Source of the DNA: Ehretia macrophylla
Lineage: Eukaryota > Streptophyta > Magnoliopsida > Boraginales > Ehretiaceae
Assembly: GCA_037974665.1 (NCBI GenBank)
Contig: CM075771.1
Coordinates: forward strand, 19,069,425 to 19,133,424
Length of the DNA: 64,000 bases
Direction: 5' to 3'
Positions 54,601 to 64,000 of this stretch are shown piece by piece. Each line of letters opens with the position of its first letter. Position 1 is the stretch's first letter. Position numbers and translations under genes: made by a program. Below the pieces are notes generated by a model. It saw only the letters and a list, made by a program, of their open reading frames with translations. It made no database searches and was not told the DNA's origin.

Positions 54601-55253
54601 CCTAACGATGATTCCTTGGAATGATTGTTTGCCCTACGTGCCTTACATGATTATGACCATTTTGTGAACGATATGTTGCTTGAAGACTATTTCTTTTATG
54701 TTACTTCTTGTTGTAATGTAAAAGACCCCCGTTGTAATTTGCGGTCTAATTTTAGCTTGTACTGATCATAACTAGATAGATACTCTTATGGTCATTTTTG
54801 CTATCGCTACTGGCTAGTTTCTATCATAGGATTATGAAGTATCAGGTAAGGATTAAGTAAAATGAATCTATCTAATCTTAAGCAGGTACTCATTGTTAAG
54901 CTAAGACCAACAGGTACTTGTAACAAGGATTAACAAACAAATGAGAAATAGATATCATGCTAGACTGTTAATCAAACGAGACTTCGAGACAACTAGTAGG
55001 CGTTTCAATTGATGATAAATAGTAACCTTAGTTGGAAATGAATTTGAGATTGAAAGTTTTGAGGCCTTTAGAAAATTAGGTCAAACTAAGGAGCCCAATT
55101 ACATCCATTATACTGCCAGTTTTCTGGAGAATTTGTGGAGTTTAGGCTAAAACGTTAAGTGTTAACTTTGATGAACGATTAAGTACGTGATATGACTTGA
55201 ATGTTTAGATCACACCCTAGTCTAACCTTTATAGGTCGGGTTGGGGCGTGACA
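51687..55253 (+). mobile_element. Solo LTR of the LARD-like family (copy E)
   Basis: 3567 bp on the plus strand, flanked by a perfect target duplication GCGTA (51682-51686 and 55254-55258). Its short-repeat end resembles that of copy C. The CT tract is at about 52375-52430, AGGTGAGGG at about 52751, and the stem-loop at 54108-54165. No internal region is present. Confidence 0.93.
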
Positions 55254-55530
55254 GCGTAACTCCTTACGGATCAAAAGTTATGGGCACCGGAGCGACGGAG
55301 ACCTGGTCCTAAGCCCCACGCCCTCGGTTTGCGGCCCCAGCCTCTACGGGTAGTGAAGTTGTCTTGCCTAAGGTGGCGTAAGATTTGTTAATAGAAATGT
55401 GATGGTTTAGGTTGTCGTCCTTTTCGCGGCTCACGACTTACGATCCAAGACAGAAAGACAGAGTAAAAGAATAAAAGTGGCTCGAAACTGATGAAAACGT
55501 TCGATTTTGGGCTCCAAAAATAGGCGTAGC
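55254..55530 (+). repeat. Satellite fragment between LTRs (277 bp)
   Basis: Part of a forward monomer from GCGTAACTCC to AGGCGTAGC, bounded by the duplications of the LTRs on each side. Confidence 0.94.
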
Positions 55531-58500
55531 TGTCACGCCCCAACTCGACCTATAGAGGTTAGACTACGGAGTGATCTAAACATTCAAGTCATTTCACGTA
55601 CTTAATTGTTCAAGAAGGTTTAACACTTAGCGTTTAGCCTAAACTCCACAAATTCTTCGAAAAACCGGCAGCATAACGGCTGTAATTGGGCTCCTTAGTT
55701 TGACCTAAGCTTAACAATGAGTACCTGCTTAAGATTGGATTGATTCATTTTATTTAATCCTTACCTGATACTTCATAAGCCTGTGATAGATACGATACTA
55801 GCCAGTAGTGATAGCAAAAACGACCGTAAGAGTGTCTAACTAGTTATGAACAATACAAGCCAAAATTAGACCCCAAATTACAATGGGGGTCATTTAAAAT
55901 ACAACAACAAGCAACATGAGAAATAGTCTTCAAGCAACGTATCGTCCACAAAATGACCATAGTCAAGTAAGGCACGTAGGGCAAGCAATCATTCTAAAGA
56001 ATCATCGTTAGGCACGTTGTCCTCGGGTACCTATTCCTGGTCTTCTTCACCTGAGATGATAAAAGAGGGTGAGTCCTTATGAACTCAGCGAGGGGGAACG
56101 AGAAATAAGTTTTGAAATTTATTTTTCGGTTCAACTTATGAAAACCCTTTTGCAAGCATGACATGTATCACAAGTAAGTACATAATATAATATAACAGTA
56201 AAAGAACTAAATTACCTGTCTTTCCTCCCCGAGGTCCTCTAGGAACCAAGCGAAAGTACTTATACACATAGTGAAAAGGATACGGTGAGCTTTTGCTCTC
56301 AGTTCATTTCCAATATTAGTTGTTGCGGCCAACTTCAAATCATCCCCTTATCACGCCAAATGGGTGTACTCCGGATGTACCCCGAAATCCTATGACCCAA
56401 CTCTCCCAGGAAGTCTAGCTCCCAAGCGAGAGAGGGAATTGGAAAATGGTAGTCACGGTTGCACCGGCAAGCTCGATGCCGCCCGGTGTGCGTGAACGCT
56501 AGCACGCCAGAATGAAAGTTTGCAACCTTGTATGCAATGCACATTTATGACATTTAATATATCACATTTGGAGGACAACAAAGTAGGTTGCCTCTGAGCA
56601 GTCATAAGATTGCACATTGACAAGTAAACAAGCGAGACACGATATGACAGGTAATTTCACTTGAAAAGCGCATGGAGTTATATGAATATTAAACGGGCAG
56701 CCATGTAACTCATGTAAATCAAGTCATATAACTCATTTTGAAGTTTACGTAATCAAATAATAAGATTATCCAACATGCAACGACATCTACGTGGGACCGG
56801 GTGCAAGAAAGGCCTACTTGTCAACGTGTAATCATCGAAATCATGTTTAGGGCTATGAGGGCAACTACGGGAAGCCTACTAATTACATAATTAAACAGGA
56901 TATTCATAGGATTAACACTTAGCGAGTTTTCCTAGTCATTGGGGTTCCAATTCATGCTTACCCGTGCAATTAAGCCCTAAATTGTCACGTGATTAAACTC
57001 AAGCTATGCATTGATTAATTCAAACACCCTCAAGCATTCAAAACAGTCTACACAACATCCCAATGCCACAATCCCAAGCATTTAATATAACAAGAGAAGT
57101 TACAATAATTTTCAAGGTAAATCACTAGACGAAAACCTCACTGCAATGGTCTGTTGTCTCACAATAATTGAGATAAGCAAACAAACTCCAATTCCAGTAA
57201 AAAAAATGTCAAATTAAAGCTTAAGGAGTGAACTAAATCCAGAAACAAACCTCGCATCATTTGGAGTTCGGGTTCAAGAGTTATAGCCAAAACAGTGAGA
57301 CTACGCAAAACTGTCCAGATTTGCACATATTTCAATAATTGTCGTTTTTGAGGTCCTTAGGGTCAGATTTAGCCTTAGTCCATTTTTGACAAAAATGTCC
57401 AGAACCGAAAAATATAGCAGCACACCAAATTTCATGCATTTAGGATATCATTTACTAAGTCAAAACTGGTTCGTTCTACAAGAACAGTGAATCTGCCAAA
57501 ACCTGCTTCATTTTCCCAGATTTTCCAGATTTGGACACATTTTGATATTTTTCCATTTTGAGGACCTTAGAGTCAAAATTTTCTTTGGCCTATTTCTGCT
57601 GAAAATTCTCAGAACTGGCAAAAATAGTCACCTACCAATTTTCACTCATTTTCAACATCATTTACCGGGTCAAAATCAGCCCACACCAACAAGACAGAAG
57701 GCTGTCCCATACGCAATTTCATCTATCATCACATTCTAGCCAAATATCTTGCCATGCATGTTTACAAAAGCTCATGAACACACATATATCACAAGTACAG
57801 AGGTAGAAATAGACAATTAAAGGCATGCATGTGGTTTTTAAAAGCTTTTCAAGAAGTTTTAGCCCTTACCTTAGCAAGACAACAAGGAAAATGCACAAAC
57901 TCTTGATGAAACACAATGTCGACTCTTCGCCTTGCTTAGCCGAGAGATATCTTGAGATTTCTCTAATTTCCTAGCTAAGTTACCATATTCTTAGTAGGTG
58001 CATGTGGTTAGAACAAGAAGAAAAGAAATGGAAGCTAACAAACTCACCTAAGCCGAAATGGATGTGCTAAAGGCTTGCATGTGCATTTCTTTGCTCCTAG
58101 CTTTGCTTGGTCAAGTTCCTAGTAGCTTGCATGTCTTGAAGAGCCTTAGGATGAAGAACTTAAGCCATGGAGAGTGAAATAGCAGCTAGGGCCGAGAGAG
58201 AGAGAGAAGAAATGAGAAAGTGAGAGAAAATGAGGGAAAAATGAAAGTTTTGAGGGACTTTGATGCATGTGTCGGCTATGGGCTTTGGAATTTCAGATTT
58301 TTGTGTCTTCAAGGAACATGTTTGAATCACCTAGCATGGGCATAGAGTGGGTGTCAAGATTGGTGGAGCTTTGGGTAGAGTTTGAGCCTTTTTTTCTAAT
58401 GCATTGTGTCAATAGTTGTCATAGAATGTCTAGGAATGTTAATAAATTATGCAATGCTAGTTCAAATACACATAGTGGTCGGCCAAGGCTAGCTTAAATT

Positions 58501-59068
58501 CTGAATTTTTTGTCATGTTGTGAGCATTATTTAATTGTATGCTTGGAATATGCAAAAGAGTAAAGAATAAAGAATAAGAATGTCTAGCTTTTTGTGAGAT
58601 TTCGTCTTCTAGTGAGTTGAATTGGCATTTTAATATTAGTTAGTGGAGTTTGTAGGATTAAATAATGATCTAGTGCTTCGTGTAAGATGCTTTTTTGATT
58701 AGCGTATGGGCACGCTTTCCTAGGTTTAAGGTACGCACTACGAGGTAAGACTCGAACTACGAGACGAATGCACGTTTCCCAAGTAAATTCACGCAACCCT
58801 AAATGAATGCACGTAATTCAATGCAAGGCACACAATCGAAACACGACTCTTAAACCTAGGTCAAGGCACGCAAATCTAGGTTAGGGCACACGAAACGAGA
58901 TAACGCACGTCAGTCGGGGATTAGGGTACACCATTCTAGGTCAAGGCACAAATGATGAAGCATGCAATAAAACCAAGATAGGGCATCTAATCCAAGGTCA
59001 GTCATATAATTCTAGGTCTAAGGCATGTAAATTGAGGTAACACACGTTATTCAGGGATGGGCCTCACA
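55531..59068 (-). mobile_element. Solo LTR of the LARD-like family (copy F)
   Basis: 3538 bp on the minus strand with TG...CA ends. The left flank is GTAGC and the right flank is GCAAC. Both derive from the satellite motif GCAGC, so the target duplication is probably real but has since diverged, suggesting an older insertion. It lies at the same monomer position as the right flank of copy C. Confidence 0.9.
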
Positions 59069-62000
59069 GCAACAAAGTAGGCTTATTGCCCCGGTCGTAG
59101 AGCTCTCAAAGAGCTTTCCAACGGTATGCTGTGCGCCGCGTAACTCCTTACGGATCAAAAGTTATGGGCACCGGAGCGACGGAGACCTGGTCCTAAGCCC
59201 CACGCCCTCGGTTTGCGGGCCTAGCCTCTACGTGAAGCGAAGTTGTCTTGCCCAAGGTGGCATGGGATTCGGTAATAGAAATGTGATGGATTAGGTTGTT
59301 GTCCTTTTCGCGGCTCACGACGTACGATCAGGGACGAAAAAACAACGCAAAAGAAGAAAAGTGTCCAAAAATTGATGAAAATGTTCAATTTTGGGGTCTG
59401 AAAATAGGCGCAGCCAAACAAGCTTACTGTCCACGTTGTAGAGCTCTTAGAGAGCTTTCCAATGGCATGCTGTGTGCCTCGTAACTCCTTACGGATCAAA
59501 TGTTATGGGCACCAGAGCAACGGAGACCTGGTCCTAAGCCCCACGCCCTCAGTTTGCGGGTCCAGCCTCTATGTGAAGCGAAGTTGTCTAGCCCAAGGTG
59601 GCGTGGGATTCAGTAATAGAAATGTGATGGATTAGGTTCTCATCCTTTTCGCGGCTCACGACGTACGATCCGGGATGAAAAAACAGTGCAAAAGAAGAAA
59701 AGTGTCTCAAAACTGAAGAAAATGTTCGATTTTGGGCTCCGAAAATAGGAGCAGCCAAGCAAGCTTGCTGCACCCATCGTAGAGCTCTCAGAGAGCTTTC
59801 CAATGGTATGTTGTGCGCCGCGCAACTCCTTACGGATCAAAAGTTATGGGCACCAGAGCGACGGAGACCTGGTCCTAAGCCCTACGCCCTCGGTTTGCGG
59901 GCCCAGCCTCTACGTGAAGCGAAGTTTTCTTGCCCAAGCGTGGGATTCGATAATAGAAATGTGATGGATTAGGTTGTCGTCCTTTTCGCGGCTCACAACG
60001 TACGATCGGGGACGAAAAACAGCGCAAAGGAAGAAAAGTGTCCCGAAACTGATAAAAACATTTGATTTTGGGCTCCGAAAATAGCCGCAGCTGAGTAGGC
60101 TTGCTGCCCCAGTTGTAGAGCTCTCGGGGAGCTTTCCAACGGTATGATGTGGGCCGCGTAACTTCTTACGGATCAAAAGTTATGGGCACCGGAGCGACGG
60201 AGGCCTGGTCCCAAGCCCCACGCCCTCAGTTTGCGGGCCCAGCCTCTGGGTGAAGTGAAGTTGTCTTGACTAAGGTGCCATGGGATTTGGTAAAAAAAAT
60301 GTGATAGATTAGGTTGTCGTCCTTTTCGCGGCTCACGACGTACGATCCAGGACGGAAAAACAGAGCAAAAGAAGAAAAGTGTCCCAAAAATGAACGAAAC
60401 GTTCGATTTTGGGCACTGAAAAAAGGTGTAGCCAACCAAGCTTGATGCCTCTATCGTAGAGCTATCGGAGAGCTTTCCAACGGTATGCTGTGCACTACGT
60501 AACTCCTTACGGATCAAAAGTTATGGGCACCGGAGCGACAGAGACCTGGTCCTAAGCCCCACGCCCTCGGTCTGCAGGCCCAGCCTCTACGTGAAGCGAC
60601 GTCATTTTGCCCAAGCGTGGGATTCAGCAATAGAAAAGTAATGGATTAGGTTGTCGTCCTTTTCGAGGCTTACGACGTACGATCGGGGACGGAAAATCAG
60701 TGCAAAAGAAGAAAAGTGTCCCGAAAGTGATTAAAATGTTCGATTTTAGGTTCTGAAAATAGGCGCAATCAAGCAGGCTTGCTACCCTCGTTGTAGAGCT
60801 TTTGGAGAGCTTTCCAACGGTATGCTTTACGTCACGTAACTCCTTACGGATCAAAAGTTATGGGCACCGGAGCGACGGAGACCTGGTTCTATGCCCCACG
60901 CCCTCGGTTTGCAGGCCCAGCCTCCACGTGAAGCGAAGTTGTCTTGCCCAAGGTAGTGTGGGATTCGGTAATAGAAATGTGATGGATTATGTTATCGTCC
61001 TTCTCGCGGATCACGACGTACGAACCGGGACGAAAACATAGCGCAAAAGAAGATAAGTGTCCCAAAACTGTTGAAAACATTCGATTTTGGGCTCTGAGAA
61101 CAAGCGCAGCTGAGCAAGCTTGTTTCCCAAGTTGTAGAGCTCTCGGAGTGCTTTCCGACGGTATGCTGTGCGCCGCGTAACTCCTTACGGATCAAAAGTT
61201 ATGGGCACCGAAACGACGGAGACCTGGTCCTAAGCCCCACGCCTTAGGTTTGCAGCCCCAGCCTCTATGGGAAGTGAAGTTGTCTTGCCCAAGGTACTGT
61301 GGGATTTGATAATAGAAATGTGATGGATTAGGTTGTCGTCCTTTTCGTCAATCACGATGTACGATCCAGGACGAAAATACAGCGCAAAAGTAGAAAAGTG
61401 TCCCAAAATGGATGAAAACGTTCGATTTTGGGCTCCGAAAATAGGCGCAACCGAGCAGGCTTGCTTCCCCTGTCGTAGAGCTCTCGGAGATCTTTCCAAC
61501 GGTATGCTGTGCGCCGCGTTATTCCTTACGAATCAAAAGTTATGGGCACCAGAGCGACGGAGACCTTGTTACAAGCCCCACGCCCTCGATTTGCGGGCCC
61601 AGCCTCTACGTGAATCGAAGTTGTCTTGCCCAAGGTGCTGTGGGATTCGGTAATAGAAATGTGATGGATTAGGTTGTCGTCCTTTTTGCGGCTCACGACG
61701 TACGATCTGGGACAGAAAAACAGCACAAAAGAAGAAAAGTGCCTAGAAACTGATGAAAACGTTCAATTTTGGGGTCCAAAAATATGCGCAGCCGAACATG
61801 ATTGCTGCCCCCGTCGTAGATCTCTCGGAGAGTTTTCCAACAGCATGCTATGCACCGCGTAACTCCTTACGAATCAAAAGTTATGGGCAGTGGAGCGAGG
61901 GAGACCTGGTCCTAAGCCCCACGCCCTTAGTTTGCGGGCCCAGCCTCTACGTGAAGCGAAGTTGTCTTGCCCAAGGTGTTGTGGGATTCGATAATAGAAA

Positions 62001-62345
62001 TTTGATGGATTAGGTTGTCATCCTTTTCGCGGCTCACAACGTACGATCCGGAACGGAAAAACAGCACAAAAGAAGAAAAGTGTCCCGAAACTGATGGAAA
62101 CGTTCGATTTTGGGATCCGAAAATAGGCGCAGCCGAGCAGGCATGTTTCCCCCGTCGTAGAGCTCTCGGAGAGCTTTCCAATAGTATGCTGTGCGCCGCG
62201 TAACTTCTTACGAATCCAAAGTTATGGGCACTGGAGCGACAGAGACCTGGTCCTAAGCCCCACGCCCTTGGTTTGCGGACCCAGTCTCTACGTGAAACAA
62301 AGTTGTCTTGCCCAAGGTGGCATGGGATTCGGTAATAGAAATGTG
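59069..62345 (+). repeat. Last satellite block, ~9.6 monomers
   Basis: Forward satellite that ends abruptly at GAAATGTG, where 5S rDNA upstream sequence begins. The break lies within about six bases of the monomer boundary defined by the copy in the 5S spacer. A few monomers have small losses, for example CCCAAGCGTGGG near 59936 and 60610. Confidence 0.95.
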
Positions 62346-62438
62346 TCGATAAGCCCATTGGGCCTTTTGAATGAGCTGCATCTCTGGGCTGGGACTGTGA
62401 ACCGTCAACACATAAAGCCTTTGCCTACTTAATATGAC
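62346..62438 (+). promoter_or_regulatory. 5S rDNA upstream control region, copy 1
   Basis: About 93 bp directly before the 5S gene. It is nearly repeated at 63026-63114, which marks it as a conserved part of the 5S unit; shared motifs include CTCTGGGCTGGGACTGTG and CCGTCAACACATAA. Plant 5S genes use a TATA-like box near -28, GC near -12 and C at -1. Here ATAAAG lies at about -27 to -22, GC at about -16/-15, and C at -1. Confidence 0.75.
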
Positions 62439-62557
62439 AGGTGCGATCATCCCAGCACTAATGCAATGGATCCCATCAGAACTCCGAAGTTAAGCGTGGT
62501 TGGGCGAGAGTAGTACTAGGATGGGTGACACCCTGGGAAGTCCTCGTGTTGCACCCC
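62439..62557 (+). rRNA. 5S rRNA gene copy, divergent, possibly a pseudogene
   Basis: A full-length 119-nt match to plant 5S rRNA, the small RNA of the large ribosomal subunit transcribed by RNA polymerase III. Recognisable motifs are GGATCCCATCAGAACTCCG, AGTTAAGCGTG, GGGCGAGAGTAGTACTAGG and GGGAAGTCCTCGTGTTGC. The internal promoter covers box A at about 62488-62503 and box C at about 62518-62535. Against the usual plant sequence as I remember it, about eight bases differ: at 62439, 62451, 62466, 62467, 62487, 62499 (inside box A), 62530 and 62531 (inside box C). That is a lot for a gene that is normally almost invariant, so this may be a decaying edge copy. The T-rich terminator and upstream region are intact, so activity cannot be excluded. 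Confidence 0.9.
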
Positions 62558-62580
62558 CTATTCGTTTTGTTTTTTTAACC
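62558..62580 (+). terminator. Pol III T-tract terminator after the 5S gene
   Basis: A run of four T and then one of seven T (62565-62576), within twenty bases of the 5S 3' end, as expected for an RNA polymerase III terminator. Confidence 0.82.
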
Positions 62581-62606
62581 CCGTTCAGCCTTGCCAAGTT
62601 CCTTCT

Positions 62607-62946
62607 TCCATCACATTTCTGTTCTTGAGTCTCACAGTATCTTGGCAAGACAACTTCATTTCGCGTAGATGCTGGACCAACAAACCGAGGGCGTGGGGCT
62701 TGTGACCAGGTTTCCGTCGCACTGGTGCCCATAACTTTTGATCCGTAAGAAGTTATGCGGGGCACAGTATATCGTTAGAAAGCTCTCCTGGAGCTCTACG
62801 ATGGGGGCAGCAAGCATGCTCGGCTGCGTCTATTTTGGAACCCAAAATCGAACGTTTTTATCAGCTTCGGGCCATTTTTTTCCTTTTTGTGCTACTTTTT
62901 CATCCCGGGTTGTTCATAGTGAGTCGCGAAAAGGACGACAACCTAA
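62607..62946 (-). repeat. One satellite monomer inside the 5S spacer
   Basis: 340 bp aligning end to end with one monomer of the main satellite in reverse orientation, starting at TCCATCACATTTCT and ending at GACGACAACCTAA. Shared blocks include GACAACTTCA, AAACCGAGGGCGTGGGGCTT, TGCCCATAACTTTTGATCCG, GGGGGCAGCAAGC and CGCGAAAAGGACGACAACC. Divergence is roughly 15-20% by eye. It contains no part of the 5S gene. It is exactly one period long and is followed by unrelated spacer. Confidence 0.93.
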
Positions 62947-63025
62947 CTCGCGAGACATTAGAGGGCCCTACAATGCGTCGATATCACGTCTAGCGAGGAT
63001 GCTGCATTGTTGAAGCAGATGAGTT
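62947..63025. other. Unique part of the 5S spacer
   Basis: About 79 bp between the satellite-like monomer and the second upstream control region. I do not see it elsewhere in the window. It includes GGGCCCT and a short inverted motif around TGCATTGTTGAAGCAGATGA. No function is assigned. Confidence 0.6.
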
Positions 63026-63114
63026 GTCAATAAGCCTATTGAGCCTTTTGAATGGGCCATTCTCTGGGCTGGGACTGTGTACCGTCAACACATAAGGGCT
63101 TTGCACACTCAACA
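63026..63114 (+). promoter_or_regulatory. 5S rDNA upstream control region, copy 2, with no 5S gene after it
   Basis: Matches 62346-62438 nearly throughout (GTCAATAAGCC, GAGCCTTTTGAATGGG, CTCTGGGCTGGGACTGTG, CCGTCAACACATAA). This defines a 5S unit of about 680 bp. The match ends at AACATG, two or three bases before the expected 5S start. Unrelated sequence follows, so the next gene has been displaced or lost. Confidence 0.8.
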
Positions 63115-63435
63115 TGTAAATCTCGACACGAGAATCTATATATAATTTTAGTGTTCATAGTGCATTCATATCATTTAATAAGCAATAGCAATAATTAATA
63201 AGCATTAATATCATTTAACGTGCATATTCATCGTTTTATGTGCCAAAATGTTCAATTACGTGCATTATTGAGTTTTACGTGTTGTAGGCATTAATTGTAC
63301 TCAAATAAGTCATGAGTAGTATCTAATTAGTTGTAATTGAACCAAAATGGCAAACTAGCAAAACATGACTTAGTTGGAGGGCACTCTCGTCATTTGCCCT
63401 CTTGATATTTGTTCACCGCTATTCACTCCCACTCA

Positions 63436-63519
63436 AAACACACACAAACACACAAATACACACACAAAAACACTACACACACACCCACACGTTTTCAGCA
63501 TACACACACATATATACAT
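63436..63519. repeat. AC-rich microsatellite
   Basis: Imperfect (AC)n mixed with AAAC and ACACCC units. A 123-codon frame that crosses it is rich in His/Thr and then Glu/Arg because of this tract and the GAA tract that follows. Confidence 0.85.
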
Positions 63520-63528
63520 AACAAGCTT

Positions 63529-63590
63529 GAGAAGAGAGGAAGAAGAAGAAGAAGAAGAAAGAAGAGAGAAAGAGGAAGGGAAGAAGCTTG
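63529..63590. repeat. GAA/GA-rich microsatellite
   Basis: Repeated GAAGAAGAA followed by GAGAGAAAGAGG. It resembles in place and type the GA/CT tract of the first LTR family. Confidence 0.85.
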
Positions 63591-64000
63591 CTCAAGCCTT
63601 TCGTAGTCATTTTCGAGATTTTGCTTACATTCTACAACCTTGGTCTTGCAAAACTATCACTTTGGAGGTGAGGGATTCTTTAAAACTCTTTTTAAATGCT
63701 CATTCAAGATTACATAATGCTGATTTGGTGTTAATATTGTTATAGCTTGCGTATCTAAGCTTGGATAAGGAGATTAAGTATTTTGTGTGTTGTAGAACTA
63801 GGACTTGCTTAATTTGTGAATTGATGAACTTGAGAAATCGAGAGGTGGGCTTGGTGTTGCTCAATTTGTGTGTAAAAGTTAGGAGCATGAAGTTAGTATT
63901 TAGCGTTTGGAGGTTGATTTTGATGTTGTGTGTGATGTTGAATTCTTGGTAAGTTGGTAGTTGATTGTAGGTATAGAAGGTTTTGGTTGAGGTTTGAACC

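Larger units (their letters stand above)
63115..64000 (+). mobile_element. Probable LTR of a second retroelement family, partial
   Basis: Unrelated sequence begins with TGTAAATCTCGACACG exactly where the 5S upstream region is cut. TG is the usual LTR start. The layout resembles the first family: scattered ACGTGCAT-like motifs at 63220-63290, a purine-rich microsatellite, then GGAGGTGAGGG at about 63665. No partner LTR, target duplication or primer site is visible before the window ends, so the identity is tentative. No protein is recognised. Confidence 0.45.

Noticed and set aside
1-62345. Calling this array a centromere
   Set aside because: Array size and a near-dinucleosome monomer fit, but there is no sequence proof. 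CENH3 ChIP data would be needed, and the 5S link argues equally for a 5S-adjacent heterochromatin block.
1-62345. The satellite monomer as two related ~170-bp halves
   Set aside because: Comparing the two halves by eye shows no shared motif order. The period is 341, not 170.
62439-62557. A Cassandra-type retroelement carrying 5S sequence in its LTR
   Set aside because: The 5S gene is full length and lies in a proper 5S unit with upstream region, terminator and repeated spacer. No LTR ends or primer site flank it.
63374-63745. A 123-codon open frame near the right edge
   Set aside because: Its composition (His/Thr then Glu/Arg runs) comes from the AC and GAA microsatellites. No domain is visible.

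Overview
The window looks like repeat-rich heterochromatin of a flowering plant. Three things support this: a plant-type 5S rRNA gene copy at 62439-62557, very long LTRs of a large non-coding retroelement with an initiator-Met tRNA primer site, and a long CpG-rich satellite array. I find no supportable protein-coding host gene. The species cannot be named from this sequence.

Layout. Positions 1-62345 are essentially one tandem array of a satellite with a monomer of about 341 bp, roughly 100 monomers and 34 kb in total. It is broken up by retroelement insertions that add about 28 kb. The uninterrupted part (1-26299) has clear higher-order structure. A 23-monomer unit of about 7.82 kb fills about 1-15.6 kb twice, and each copy carries a matching four-monomer inverted block (1418-2748 and 9234-10567). 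A second unit of 19 monomers, about 6.40-6.44 kb, runs from about 15.6 kb to 22.1 kb and begins again up to 26299.

One whole-looking LARD-like element (26300-36613, minus strand) has 3.7-kb LTRs, a 2.9-kb internal region with no recognisable gag or pol, a primer site, a polypurine tract and a perfect 5-bp target duplication, TAACG. Five solo LTRs of the same family follow: 37216-40945, 40949-44538, 44572-48234, 51687-55253 and 55531-59068. All six insertions lie in the satellite and cluster in about a quarter of the monomer.

The right edge explains the satellite. At 62346-63114 lies a 5S rDNA unit: upstream control region, 5S gene, T-rich terminator, spacer, and a second upstream control region. 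The spacer contains exactly one satellite monomer (62607-62946, reverse orientation). The satellite is therefore either a 5S rDNA spacer that was amplified without its gene, or a satellite monomer captured by the 5S spacer. This is the main finding. The second 5S control region is interrupted next to the expected gene start by a probable second LTR family (63115 to the window end), which carries AC and GAA microsatellites.

Comparisons and counts were made by eye. The 5S consensus used is from memory. Divergence and age figures are rough.
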